A stretch of DNA of 64,000 bases from Microtetraspora malaysiensis (GTDB taxonomy: Bacteria; Actinomycetota; Actinomycetes; Streptosporangiales; Streptosporangiaceae): NCBI RefSeq assembly GCF_001528665.1, contig NZ_BBYJ01000037.1, positions 17,065-81,064 on the forward strand, read 5' to 3'. The number at the start of each line of letters is the position of its first letter. Within the stretch, counting starts at the first letter, position 1. The notes beneath the pieces were generated by a model, which was given only the letters and a program-made list of their open reading frames with translations, was not told where the DNA came from and did not search any database. Made by a program: the position numbers and the translations under genes. Shown here piece by piece: positions 35,487 through 44,227 of the stretch.

Positions 35487-36322
35487 CGCGCACCTCCCGC
35501 GATCGACCGGTTCCACGGGGCCAGCCAACGCTCGATCAGTCCGACCAGACTGGTCAGCGCGACGGCGGCGAGCATCAGCACGACGACCGCGGCGAACATG
35601 CGGTCTGGCTGGAAGCTGTGCCCGGCGTCCACGATGACCCCGCCGACCCCACCGATCGCGGTGAAGAACTCGGCGATCACGATGCCGACCACGGCCTTGC
35701 CGATGCCGATCCGCAACCCCGTCATGATCGACGGGATGACGGAGGGGATGACGATCTGGCTCAGGATGCGCGGCTGCGAGGTGCAGAAGGCGGTGCCGAC
35801 CTCGATGAGAGTGCGGGGCACGTTCTGCACGCCGTTCCAGGTGTTGATGGAGATCGCGAAGACCGTCATGGTCATCACCATCGCGGCCTTGACCGCGAAG
35901 CCCAGCCCGAACCACAACATGAAGACCGGCGTCAGCGCGATCATCGGCATGGCGTACCCGGCGATGACCAGCCAGCCGATCGCCGCCTCGACCAGCCGGA
36001 ACCGGCCGATGAGCAGTCCCACCGGCACGCCGACCACGATGGCCAGCACGTACCCGACCAGGAAGGGCTGGGCGCTCTCCCACACCGCGGTCGGCAGAGA
36101 GCCGTCGCCGACCATGCCGATCAGCGCCGTGAAGACGGCGCTGGGCGGCGCGGCCAGGATCGGGTCGACCTGCCGCGCGGCGATCTCCCAGATGATCAGC
36201 AGGACGACCACGCCGGCGGTGGTGACCAGCCGGTCGCGCCCGCCGCGGCGCTGGGACCGGATCTTCCTCGACAGCGTGGTCTCGTCTTCGACGGGTGCCG
36301 CCTGGTCTGCCAGAGCGGTCAT
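35483..36322 (-). CDS. ABC transporter permease (SsuC/TauC-like)
   Basis: The 279-residue BPD-type inner-membrane protein has about six membrane segments. Its EAA-like loop reads VPRTLIEVGTAFCTSQPRIL. A helix-rich core, IAEFFTAIGGVGGVIVDAG, is characteristic of nitrate/sulfonate/taurine/phthalate-type permeases. It partners the ATPase at 36319 (ATGA overlap) and the binding protein at 37116. Together with UbiD/UbiX it probably imports an aromatic carboxylate or sulfonate. Confidence 0.9.
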   Translation of the reverse strand: MTALADQAAPVEDETTLSRKIRSQRRGGRDRLVTTAGVVVLLIIWEIAARQVDPILAAPPSAVFTALIGMVGDGSLPTAVWESAQPFLVGYVLAIVVGVPVGLLIGRFRLVEAAIGWLVIAGYAMPMIALTPVFMLWFGLGFAVKAAMVMTMTVFAISINTWNGVQNVPRTLIEVGTAFCTSQPRILSQIVIPSVIPSIMTGLRIGIGKAVVGIVIAEFFTAIGGVGGVIVDAGHSFQPDRMFAAVVVLMLAAVALTSLVGLIERWLAPWNRSIAGGAR

Positions 36323-37119
36323 ACGGACACTCCATCCTGCTGCTGGATCTCCCGGCCGTGCACGAGTTGCAGCAGCTCGTGGCGGCGTTGGGCGAACTGC
36401 GCCGAGCCGCGGCGCTCCTCCAGGGAAGTGGAGGCGCCGAAGGCGGTGTCGAGCACGCCGTGCACCCGGCCGGGGTCGGGTACGAGGGTGACCACGCGGT
36501 CGGCGAGCAGCACGGATTCGTCGATGTCATGGGAGACGAAGATGATGGTCTTGCCGGTCCGCTCGTGGATCTCCAGCAGCTCGGCCTGCATCTTCTCCCT
36601 GGTCTGCGCGTCGAGCGCGGAGAAGGGCTCGTCCATGAGCAGCACGGCGGGGTCGATGGCGAGGGCGCGGGCGATGCCGACGCGCTGGCGCATGCCGCCG
36701 GACAGCTCGTGCGGGCGGCGGTGGGCCGCGTCTTTCAGCCCGACCAGTTCGATCGCCCGCTCGGCGGTCTCGCGCCGCTGCGCCTTGGGCAGTCGGCGGG
36801 CTTCCAGGCCGAACTCGACGTTGCCGAGCGCGGTGCGCCAGGGCAGCAGTTCGGCGTTCTGGAAGACGATGCCGCGGTTGACCCCGGGGCCGTGCACGGG
36901 TTCGCCGTCCACGTCGACCGTGCCGGAGGTCGGGTGTTCCAGACCCATGATGATGCGCAGCAGCGTGGTCTTGCCGCATCCGCTGCGCCCGGTCAGCGCC
37001 ACGATCTGCGAGCGGCGGACCTGGAACGACACCTCCCGCAGCGCTTGGACGTCGCGGCCCTTGTCGTCCCGGAAGACCTTCGACACGGCGCGGACGTCCA
37101 CCGCGAGGTCGCCGCTCAC
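36319..37119 (-). CDS. ABC transporter ATPase (SsuB/TauB-like)
   Basis: The 266-residue ATPase has Walker A GRSGCGKTTLL near residue 42, Q-loop FQNAELLPWRTALGNVEFGL, signature LSGGMRQRVGIARAL, Walker B VLLMDEPFSALD and H-loop IIFVSHDIDESVLLADRV. The LPW of the Q-loop and GGMRQR are typical of the taurine/sulfonate/nitrate group. It overlaps its neighbours on both sides by 4 nt. Confidence 0.92.
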   Translation of the reverse strand: MSGDLAVDVRAVSKVFRDDKGRDVQALREVSFQVRRSQIVALTGRSGCGKTTLLRIIMGLEHPTSGTVDVDGEPVHGPGVNRGIVFQNAELLPWRTALGNVEFGLEARRLPKAQRRETAERAIELVGLKDAAHRRPHELSGGMRQRVGIARALAIDPAVLLMDEPFSALDAQTREKMQAELLEIHERTGKTIIFVSHDIDESVLLADRVVTLVPDPGRVHGVLDTAFGASTSLEERRGSAQFAQRRHELLQLVHGREIQQQDGVSV

Positions 37120-38168
37120 TGGGCGTCCCCGTAGTAGTGGGAGGCGACCTGTCCGATCTTGGCGACGGCCTTCTGCCGGTAGGTGTCGTCCACCATCGGG
37201 TCCACCGGGATCGCACTCTTGGTGATGCCGATCTTGACCTGCAGGTCGGCCAGGTATTTGATCTGCTTGACCGGGATCTCGCCGTTCAGCGCCAGGTAGC
37301 CGCCGTCGCGGAATTCCTTGTACGTCTCCGCGACCATCGGGTCGGTGGCCGCTACCTTCAGCGTCTTGGCGGCCAGCGCCTGGGCCTCGTCGGGGTGGTC
37401 GTTGGCGTAGCGGATACCTTCGACCAGACCGGTGATGAGACCGGTGACCCCCTGGCCCTTGGCCTGCAGCACGTCGTCTCGGGTGATGAGCGCGTACCTG
37501 GGGAAGTCGGGCACCACGTCCTTGGCCCGGCCGAGCAGTTTGACGCCGTCCTTGGCGGCCTGCGCGGTGTAGTCCAGCGGCGCGGAGGCGACCTGGATCT
37601 GCCCGGCGACCACCGCCTTGTACCGGTCGGAGGAGCCGCCGGAGTTGACCAGCTTCACCGAGGAGGGATCGACGGAGGACTGGAGCATCATCGCCTTGGC
37701 CACCACGGCCGGCAGGCCGGTCGGGGTGGAGACGCCGAGCGTGGTGCCGGCCATGGCGGACAGGGAGGCGACGTCGCTCTTGGCGTAGAGCGCGTAGTTC
37801 TGGCCGGGCATGGTGGAGCCGACGAACTTCAGCTTCGCGCCCTTCTGCACGGCGAGCAGCGCCTCGCTCGGGTTGCCCTGGATCACGTCGACCTGCTTGG
37901 CCAGCAGCGCGGGGAACGCCTGCTGAGCGCTCTTCAGCTGCACGATGTTGACCTTGACGCCGTGCTTGGCGAAGAAGTTCTTCTCCTGGCCCATCAGCAG
38001 GTAGCCGGAGTCGGCCCCGGGCTCGTAGATGCCGTAGGTGATGGTGGCGCCGTCATCGTCGGACGCGCCGGACGCGTCGGCGGAGGTGGTGTCGCTGCCG
38101 CACGCGGTGAGGCCGAGGGCCAGGGTGGCGGTCACTGCGGCGACCGCGGCCGGACGGAGCCTGCTCAT
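37116..38168 (-). CDS. ABC substrate-binding lipoprotein (SsuA/THI5-like)
   Basis: The 350-residue protein has a signal peptide with lipobox LTAC (Cys near 23). A periplasmic-binding-protein type II domain follows: ITYGIYEPGADSGYLLMGQE, KSAQQAFPALLAKQVDVIQG and GTTLGVSTPTGLPAVVAKAM. This group binds sulfonates, nitrate, pyrimidine precursors or aromatic acids. Operon context with a UbiD decarboxylase favours an aromatic acid, but that is inference. Confidence 0.9.
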   Translation of the reverse strand: MSRLRPAAVAAVTATLALGLTACGSDTTSADASGASDDDGATITYGIYEPGADSGYLLMGQEKNFFAKHGVKVNIVQLKSAQQAFPALLAKQVDVIQGNPSEALLAVQKGAKLKFVGSTMPGQNYALYAKSDVASLSAMAGTTLGVSTPTGLPAVVAKAMMLQSSVDPSSVKLVNSGGSSDRYKAVVAGQIQVASAPLDYTAQAAKDGVKLLGRAKDVVPDFPRYALITRDDVLQAKGQGVTGLITGLVEGIRYANDHPDEAQALAAKTLKVAATDPMVAETYKEFRDGGYLALNGEIPVKQIKYLADLQVKIGITKSAIPVDPMVDDTYRQKAVAKIGQVASHYYGDAQ

Positions 38169-39661
38169 TCTGCTTCCTTTGATACGTGGGGGGATGGGGA
38201 GCCGAGCCCGGCCAGAACGTCGGCGAACTTGCGCGCGACCTCGTCACGCAGTTCCGGACTCGCCTCGGCGACGGGCGGGAAGTCGGCGAACCGGTCGTAA
38301 GGGCGGACGGCCATGATGACGGCCCGCGAGTTGTGCGTCTGCCCGTGCGGGATGCGGGGGTCGAGCGGCCCGCTCCATGCCCGACGGATGATCTCGATGT
38401 CGTCCACCGGGTCGCACCGGGTGGACATGGCCCACAACACGTCGAAGGTGTTGGTCGGGTCGATGTCCTCGTCCACCACGACCACGAACCGCCCCAGGTA
38501 GGAGCCCGACTGGCAGGACGCGGCGAGCAGCCCTGCCTGCTTGGCATGGCCGTCGTACGCCTGCTTGATCGAGATGACGTTGAAGAGCCGGGCGGCGCCC
38601 GCCTCGTGGCACCACACGCCCTGCACGCCGGACAACCCGGCCCGCTCCACCTCGTCCCAGATCATCCCGGCCTTCATCACGCACTTGCTGTAGGAGAAGT
38701 TCGAGGGGGGCCTGATCGGGGAGGCGACCGTCACGATGGGGTCGTTGCGGTGGTAGACCCGGCGGACACGCACCACCGGCTGATCCGAGCGGCCGCCGGC
38801 GTAGTAGCCGGTGAACTCACCGAACGGCCCCTCGGGCGCGACCTCACCCGGGTACATCTCGCCCTCCAGCACCAGCTCCGCCCGTGCCGGCATGGGCAGC
38901 CCGTAAAGCTCCGAGGCCACCACCTCGAACGGCTGCCCGCGGTGGCCGCCCGCGTAGTCGTACTCCGACAGGCCGTAGCGCAGCTCGTTGCCCGAGGCCA
39001 GGAAGAGCAGCGGGTCGTGGCCGCAGGAGATCAGGACCGGGCAGGGCTCGCCGCGGGAGAAGTACTTCTCCCTGATCTGCCTGCCCTGCTTGCCGGGGGA
39101 GATCCACAGCCCCACCCGGTCGGGGCCGTGCACCATGCTGCGGTAGGTGCCGATGTTGACCCAGCCGTCGTCCGGGTCGCGCATGATGACCAGGTCGTCG
39201 GTGCCGATGTAGCGGCCGCCGTCCCGCTCGTGCAGGAAGGGCGCGACCAGCGCGGTCACGTCCACCTCGTCGTCGCGCAGGACGTTGTCCAGTACGGGGC
39301 CATGGTCCACGGTGACCGGCGGGATGGGCGTGTGGGTCTTCATCCGGTCCCGGTAGGCGCGCACGACGTCGAGCGGATGGCGGGGGGCCGGCAGGCCGAG
39401 GGTGAGCGCCAGCCGCGCGGCGGAGTTGGTGGCGCCGGAGAAGGCGCGGTGGCCGGGCTTGGCGCCGGCTAGCTCGTCGAACAGGACGGCCGGGCCGCCC
39501 TCGCCGCCGCGGTGCGCGATGAGCTCGATCAGGGTGCCGAGCTCGAGGTGCGGGTCGACGCCGGCGACCCGCATCAGTTGCCCGGAGCGGTCAATACGCT
39601 CGATCAGCTCGCGCAGGTCGGCGTGGGGGGCGTCGTAGTCGTTGTAGCTCACCGGCGCCAC
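38165..39661 (-). CDS. ubiD: UbiD-family prFMN-dependent decarboxylase
   Basis: The 498-residue enzyme has full UbiD length. It shows the PEGPFGEFTGYYAGG motif (catalytic Glu, residues ~280-290), SPIRPPSNFSYSKCVMK, and the C-terminal VDEDIDPTNTFDVLWAMSTR (Asp of the E-D-E set, metal site). It catalyses reversible decarboxylation of an aromatic or alpha,beta-unsaturated acid using prenyl-FMN supplied by UbiX. It heads a five-gene operon with overlapping junctions. An IclR-type box lies 140 nt upstream at 39802-39816. Substrate unknown. Confidence 0.92.
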   Translation of the reverse strand: MAPVSYNDYDAPHADLRELIERIDRSGQLMRVAGVDPHLELGTLIELIAHRGGEGGPAVLFDELAGAKPGHRAFSGATNSAARLALTLGLPAPRHPLDVVRAYRDRMKTHTPIPPVTVDHGPVLDNVLRDDEVDVTALVAPFLHERDGGRYIGTDDLVIMRDPDDGWVNIGTYRSMVHGPDRVGLWISPGKQGRQIREKYFSRGEPCPVLISCGHDPLLFLASGNELRYGLSEYDYAGGHRGQPFEVVASELYGLPMPARAELVLEGEMYPGEVAPEGPFGEFTGYYAGGRSDQPVVRVRRVYHRNDPIVTVASPIRPPSNFSYSKCVMKAGMIWDEVERAGLSGVQGVWCHEAGAARLFNVISIKQAYDGHAKQAGLLAASCQSGSYLGRFVVVVDEDIDPTNTFDVLWAMSTRCDPVDDIEIIRRAWSGPLDPRIPHGQTHNSRAVIMAVRPYDRFADFPPVAEASPELRDEVARKFADVLAGLGSPSPHVSKEAE

Positions 39662-39801
39662 CCGCGCGTAAGCTCGCGGACTCTATCGTTTTCATGCTGA
39701 ATCATGACATCTACCCGTTTCGTGGCACAGCGCCCGGATCTGCTGGTTCGTTGCCAGAAGCTACGGCGGGTTTGCGTAAAAGGGAATCGAACGGTCAGAG
39801 A

Positions 39802-39816
39802 TTCTGTATGACGGAA
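39802..39816. promoter_or_regulatory. Putative IclR box 2
   Basis: TTCTGTATGACGGAA matches the perfect palindrome at 40622-40636 in 12 of 15 positions and keeps the TTCTG/CNGAA arms. It lies upstream of the ubiD operon, between ubiD and the iclR stop. Confidence 0.55.
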
Positions 39817-39858
39817 CAACTCCGTCGGACAACCCCGTCGCCGGCTGTGGCCATCGCG

Positions 39859-40617
39859 TCACAGATCCTGGCTGATGGCCTCGGCCGCCGCCCGCAGCAA
39901 GGGCAACATCATGTGCAGATTGCCCTGCGTCATGCGCTGGTGAGGCAGGCTCACCGCGAGCGCCGCCAGCGCCCGCCCCAGATGGTCGCGCACGCACACC
40001 GCCACCGCGTCCAGCCCGGCCGCGCTCTCCTCATGGTTCACCCCGTAGCCAAGGTCGCGCACACTGCGCAACTCCGCCCGCAACGCGTCGGGATCGGTGA
40101 TGGTGCGGTCGGTGACCCGCGTAAGACCGTCCGGGAACAACGCCAGCACCTCCTCGTCAGGCAGCTCCGCGAGCAGGACCTTCCCGCCCGAGGTGCTGTG
40201 CGCCGGCAACAACGCCCCGGTACGCGAGGACACCCGCAGCGGCCGGTCACCCTCCGCCCCGTCGATGAACCGGACGCCGTTGCCCTCTAGCACGAGCAGG
40301 TTGACCGTCTCGTGCAACTCGGCTGCCAGCCACTCCATGTGCCGCCTGGCCTTACGCCGCACGTCGAGCCCGCCCACCGCGGACAGCCCGATCTCCACCA
40401 CCACCCGACCCGCGCGGTAGGCCCGGCTGACCCGGTCCTGGGCGACGAAACCGCGGTGGGCCAGGGTGAGCAGCAGCCGATGGGCCGTCGAACGGGCCAC
40501 CCCCAGCTCGTCGCTGACGTCGGTGACCCGCACCTCCCCTCGGTCCCGGATCATGAGGAGGATGAGTAGCGCCTTGTCCACTGATCCGATGGTGTACGGA
40601 GGGAGGGTGTCAAACAT
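39859..40617 (-). CDS. IclR-family transcriptional regulator
   Basis: The 252-residue protein has an N-terminal winged helix (residues 8-70: TIGSVDKALLILLMIRDRGE, VARSTAHRLLLTLAHRGFV). The C-terminal IclR effector domain reads LAAELHETVNLLVLEGNGVR, then AHSTSGGKVLLAELPDEEVL and NHEESAAGLDAVAV. IclR proteins commonly control aromatic-acid catabolism. ATG 40617 gives the family start; a palindromic box begins 5 nt upstream, suggesting autoregulation. It is divergent from the FAD monooxygenase and upstream of the ubiD operon, so it could control both. Confidence 0.92.
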   Translation of the reverse strand: MFDTLPPYTIGSVDKALLILLMIRDRGEVRVTDVSDELGVARSTAHRLLLTLAHRGFVAQDRVSRAYRAGRVVVEIGLSAVGGLDVRRKARRHMEWLAAELHETVNLLVLEGNGVRFIDGAEGDRPLRVSSRTGALLPAHSTSGGKVLLAELPDEEVLALFPDGLTRVTDRTITDPDALRAELRSVRDLGYGVNHEESAAGLDAVAVCVRDHLGRALAALAVSLPHQRMTQGNLHMMLPLLRAAAEAISQDL

Positions 40618-40621
40618 GCTG

Positions 40622-40636
40622 TTCTGTATAGCAGAA
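40622..40636. promoter_or_regulatory. Putative IclR box 1
   Basis: TTCTGTATAGCAGAA has perfect 5-bp inverted arms (TTCTG/CAGAA) with a 5-bp centre. It lies between the divergent iclR and monooxygenase genes. Confidence 0.65.
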
Positions 40637-40764
40637 ATAACACCCCGAATCCGTGCACAATAGACAACACGATGGCACCATGTGCTCGGCGCCCGACCCG
40701 GCGCCGACGCCGGCCCCTCATTCCCGCCCGGCCGGCGCACCCCGCACAGGAGCCAGGAGTCTTC

Positions 40765-42033
40765 ATGCCGCGATGGTCCCCCGATCCCGCGAGCCCTTCC
40801 ACCGAAATCCTCATCGTCGGCGCCGGCATCGCCGGCCTGGTGCTCGCGCTCGAACTGCACGACGCCGGAATCGGCTGCCGTGTCTACGAGGCCGTGCCCG
40901 AGGTCGGTGCGGTGGGTGTGGGCATCAACCTGCTGCCGCACGCCACCCGCGTCCTGCACCGGCTCGGCCTCGGCGAGCAACTGGGCCAGGTCGCCGTCGT
41001 CACCAGGGAATCGGTCTTCTTCAACCGCTTCGGCCAGCTCATCTACCGCGAGCCCGCCGGCCGGCACGCCGGATACGACCACCCGCAGTACTCCATCCAC
41101 CGCGGCGACCTGCAGGCCCTCCTCCTGGCCGCGGTACGCGAGCGCCTCGGCCACGACGCGGTCGTGCTCGGCCACCGCTGCGTCCGCGCCGAACAGGACG
41201 AACACGGCGTCACCGCCCACTTCACCGGCCCCGGCGGCGACGACCTGCCCTCCGTACGGGCCCGCGCCCTGGTCGCCTGCGACGGCATCCACTCGGCACT
41301 GCGCAAGCAACTCCACCCCGACGAGGGCGAGCCGCGCTACTCCGGCATCAACATGTGGCGGGGCGTGACCAAGGGCAGGCCGTTCCTGTCCGGGGCCAGC
41401 ATGGTGCGGGCCGGCTGGATCGACCGTGGCAAACTCGTCGCCTACCCGATCAGGAACCTGCCGGACGGCGACCAGCTCCTCAACTGGGTCGTCGAGATCC
41501 AGACCCCCCGCCACCTGCAACGCGACTGGAACCGGCGAGGCCACCTGGAAGACTTCATCGGCGCCTTCGAGGACTGGCACTTCGACTGGCTCGACGTGCC
41601 GGCGATGATGCGCGGCTCGCAGACCGTCCTGGAGTACCCGATGGTCGACCAGGACCCGCTCGACCACTGGAGCGTGGGCCGCATCACCCTGCTCGGCGAC
41701 GCCGCCCACCCGATGGTGCCGCGCGGCTCCAACGGGGCCGGCCAGGCGATCCTCGACGCCCGCGCGCTGCGCAATCATCTGAGCACCGCGCCGGACCCGA
41801 TGAGCGCCCTGCGGGCCTACGAGGCCGAGCGGCTGCCCGCGACCGCCCAGGTGGTGCTGGCCAACCGCAGCATGCCACCGGACGTGATCATCCATGAGGT
41901 GTGGCAGCGGACGGGGGACCGGCCGTTCGACTCCATCGACGACGTGATCAAGGTGGAGGAGCTGGCGGAGATCTCGCAGCGGTACAAGGAGATTGCGGGC
42001 TTCTCCGCCGAGGCCCTGCGCACCGACCACTGA
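40765..42033 (+). CDS. FAD-dependent aromatic monooxygenase
   Basis: The 422-residue group A flavoprotein hydroxylase has the dinucleotide fold GAGIAGLVLALEL (residues ~17-30), LVACDGIHSALRKQL (DG motif) and LLGDAAHPMVPRGSNGAGQA (GD motif binding FAD ribityl). It resembles salicylate- and 3-hydroxybenzoate-type hydroxylases, which use NAD(P)H and O2. ATG 40765 follows CCAGGAG; the longer upstream frame is basic and low-complexity. It is divergent from iclR. With UbiD and the FAH relic it outlines an aromatic-acid route; the order of steps is unknown. Confidence 0.9.
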   Translation: MPRWSPDPASPSTEILIVGAGIAGLVLALELHDAGIGCRVYEAVPEVGAVGVGINLLPHATRVLHRLGLGEQLGQVAVVTRESVFFNRFGQLIYREPAGRHAGYDHPQYSIHRGDLQALLLAAVRERLGHDAVVLGHRCVRAEQDEHGVTAHFTGPGGDDLPSVRARALVACDGIHSALRKQLHPDEGEPRYSGINMWRGVTKGRPFLSGASMVRAGWIDRGKLVAYPIRNLPDGDQLLNWVVEIQTPRHLQRDWNRRGHLEDFIGAFEDWHFDWLDVPAMMRGSQTVLEYPMVDQDPLDHWSVGRITLLGDAAHPMVPRGSNGAGQAILDARALRNHLSTAPDPMSALRAYEAERLPATAQVVLANRSMPPDVIIHEVWQRTGDRPFDSIDDVIKVEELAEISQRYKEIAGFSAEALRTDH

Positions 42034-42189
42034 CGGGCGGCGATCCCGCCCTCGGGCTCGCCCTGCCGACCCCGAGAACTCCTGCCGGCGGCGAGGGCGG
42101 GCCGGCGGGCGGCCCGACCCGGAGGCGGTCGTCACCCCCGTCATCTACGTGGACCGTAGGTATGGCCTATGGTCCCGCCCCCACCGGTT

Positions 42190-42258
42190 TTGCCTGGGGG
42201 TCAAGGGGTCGCAGGTTCAAATCCTGTCGTCCCGACCGCGTTTTCGCAGGTCAGAGCC
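42190..42258 (+). repeat. tRNA-Pro 3'-half fragment; attachment-site repeat B
   Basis: This is the same tRNA-Pro(GGG) 3' half as at 19606-19674, direct orientation, three mismatches in 69. Here the anticodon-arm strand is TCAAG, as in a functional tRNA, against CCAAG in copy A. No 5' half is present. It marks the right boundary of the putative integrated region. Confidence 0.8.
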
Positions 42259-42287
42259 ACGGAGTCCATGATCGGATTTCGTGGCTC
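42254..42287 (+). terminator. tRNA-type terminator hairpin
   Basis: GAGCCACGGAGTCC pairs with 42274-42287 (two G-U pairs) across a 6-nt loop and is followed by TTCCGTT. Its position relative to the tRNA fragment equals that at 19672-19709 but its sequence differs. The following ~380 bases to 42673 contain no supported gene; a GTTCAAA...ATCTAC...GTAAAGG stretch there also occurs downstream of repeat A. Confidence 0.65.
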
Positions 42288-42673
42288 TTCCGTTGTGTCA
42301 CCCAGGTGTCACCAAGACTCGCCCTGTCGGACAGTGCCAGCCGGTGACAGATGTCTGGCCGGCGTGTCGCCGCATTCGCCCGTCCTCCAGCCAGAGGAGT
42401 GGCCCGTGTTCAAACGAACCTGGAAATCTACGCTGTAAAGGGCGCGGCCGAACGTCGCTGTCCCACCACTGGAGGCTGGAGGACGCCCGCGTGCCGTGCG
42501 TGCCCTTGGCGATAGTTCCTCGGCGGCGTGGGTGGACGCGGCCGCATCGCACACCGTGCCGATCGAGGCCTTTCGTAGGGGCGATGAGGACAGGAGGTCG
42601 GAGGCTGAGCGCATTGGAGGGTTCGAACAGCAAGACCACGGTCTCGAGCTGTCCCCCGATCAAGGGGAGGCCC

Positions 42674-43639
42674 CTATCGGGTTATGTTGGCGATTGTTTC
42701 CGGCATGGCCGACGTCGAGCTGGGCGTGGCGGCGGGAACGAGATCGAGAGTGGCGAGCATACGGGCGGTCTCGACGAACTGCTGCACGGGCCGCGCGTTC
42801 ATGTCGTTGCGCCAGGCGATCGCCAGAGGGGACGGGGGTAGCCCGTCCACAGGGACGAACGCCAACCCGGGGCGGGAGTAGAAACGCTGGGTGGAGGCCT
42901 GCGTGAACGCCACGCCGCGGCTGGACAGAATCGCCTCGAAGCACTCGTCGACGCTGCCGACCTCGGCTCCGAGGCGGACGGTATGTGGGCCACGGCAGTC
43001 GACGGCGAGCCAGAAGTCGCGCCAGTACTCGGGGGCGCGGCGCCCGACGAAGGGCTCGTCGAGAACGTCCTCGATCGAGACGCGTTCTCGCCCGGCGAGA
43101 TGGCAGTTTGCGGACGTCACCAGCACGCGGGGTTCGACGAACAGGGTCTCCACGCAAAGCCAGTCCTGCAAGAGGATGGGAGGTCGTACGAACGCCACGT
43201 CAGTGCTTCCGTTGGACAACCCGACATAGGGATCCGCGAAGTCGTGGGACCGCATTTCCACCTGAACGCGCGGATACCGAGCCTGGAAGGCGGCCAGGAT
43301 CTTCGGCGTCAGCTCGGCTGCGGCATTGGCCTGGAATCCGACGATGAGGCTGCCCCCGCCGCCGTTGTCCGCGGCCTGGCGGGTGACCACGGCGAGGCGT
43401 TCGGCACTGGTCAGGAGCCGTTCGGCTTCGTCCAGCAGGACCTCGCCGGCGGGGGTGAGCATCACGTGCCGGCTGTTGCGTTCCAGGAGCTGGGCGCCGA
43501 GCTGGTGCTCAAGCTTGCGGATCTGCACACTCAGGGACGGCTGGCTGATGTGGAGCCGGGCTGCCGCGCGCCCGAAGTGCAGCTCCTGAGCGACAGCTAC
43601 GAAGTAACGCAGCAGGCGCAGCTCGGGCGGTTCGACCAC
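42674..43639 (-). CDS. LysR-family transcriptional regulator
   Basis: The 321-residue protein has the LysR winged helix at residues 5-64 (LRLLRYFVAVAQELHFGRAA, SQPSLSVQIRKLEHQLGAQL) and a BenM/CatM-like effector domain (LIVGFQANAAAELTPKILAA, DVAFVRPPI, FVEPRVLVTSANCHLAG). The RLLRYFVAVAQELHFGRAA form is typical of aromatic-responsive LysR proteins. It is divergent from the SCP2-like/hydrolase pair at 43807, which it probably activates. Two palindromes lie in the shared interval. Confidence 0.92.
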   Translation of the reverse strand: MVEPPELRLLRYFVAVAQELHFGRAAARLHISQPSLSVQIRKLEHQLGAQLLERNSRHVMLTPAGEVLLDEAERLLTSAERLAVVTRQAADNGGGGSLIVGFQANAAAELTPKILAAFQARYPRVQVEMRSHDFADPYVGLSNGSTDVAFVRPPILLQDWLCVETLFVEPRVLVTSANCHLAGRERVSIEDVLDEPFVGRRAPEYWRDFWLAVDCRGPHTVRLGAEVGSVDECFEAILSSRGVAFTQASTQRFYSRPGLAFVPVDGLPPSPLAIAWRNDMNARPVQQFVETARMLATLDLVPAATPSSTSAMPETIANITR

Positions 43640-43649
43640 GCGTCGATGT

Positions 43650-43720
43650 TACGTCGTGTGACGTACTTCTAACCAATTCGTCCGGCCTATCGATCGGTTG
43701 ATGAGCGGTATTAGACCGCT
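43650..43720. promoter_or_regulatory. Two palindromes in the LysR divergent promoter region
   Basis: TACGTC-GTGT-GACGTA (43650-43665) has perfect 6-bp arms and lies 11 nt upstream of the lysR start. AGCGGT-ATTAG-ACCGCT (43704-43720) has perfect 6-bp arms and lies 86 nt before the 43807 start. These fit the recognition and activation sites of a LysR regulator. Confidence 0.55.
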
Positions 43721-43806
43721 GGCCCGACAGGGGCTTTGGATTGAGAACAGGCCGCCGCGTGAGACGTCGGTAGCCGGTCAATCCCTTCCCCTGAGAGGAG
43801 CAGCCG

Positions 43807-44214
43807 ATGACGGTGTCCACTCGTGCCCCGTCGCGACAGGCGTGGGCCGAGGCCTTCGCCGATGCCAGCGACAGTGACGCCGAGATCCAGGCGCATGGCA
43901 AGTACTTCAACTGCTCGTACTTGATCGACGCCACCGAACACACGTTCGTGGTGCGGGTCGAGTCCGGGAAGGTCACGGAGGTCGCGGTCGACCCGGGCCC
44001 GCTTGACGTGCCCTACCAGTTCGCCATCCGGGCGAGCGCGGAGACCTGGCGTGAGTTCGGCAAGCCGGTGCCGGCGCCCATGTATCACGGGATCTGGGCG
44101 GCCAGCTTCCAGCGCGACATGCGACTGGAGGGCGATCTGCTCGTTCTCATGCAGAACCTCCGCTGCATCACGCGCCAGATCGAGCTGCTCCGCGTCATCG
44201 GCTCGCCGGTCTGA
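43807..44214 (+). CDS. SCP2-sterol-transfer-like small protein
   Basis: The 135-residue protein contains FNCSYLIDATEHTFVVRVES with GKVTEVAVD, FAIRASAETWREFGKP and MRLEGDLLVLMQNLRCITRQ, the strand-turn-helix order of SCP2-like lipid- or ligand-binding domains. GAGAGGAG precedes the ATG. It is 13 nt upstream of an alpha/beta hydrolase and divergent from lysR. A role in binding the hydrolase substrate is inferred. The family call is tentative. Confidence 0.65.
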   Translation: MTVSTRAPSRQAWAEAFADASDSDAEIQAHGKYFNCSYLIDATEHTFVVRVESGKVTEVAVDPGPLDVPYQFAIRASAETWREFGKPVPAPMYHGIWAASFQRDMRLEGDLLVLMQNLRCITRQIELLRVIGSPV

Positions 44215-44227
44215 GAAGGGAAGTGAC

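Noticed and set aside
39859..42144. Very long minus-strand reading frame through the IclR gene and across the monooxygenase
   Set aside because: Only the part below 40617 has IclR homology; the rest is antisense to the FAD monooxygenase and low-complexity, a product of high G+C.
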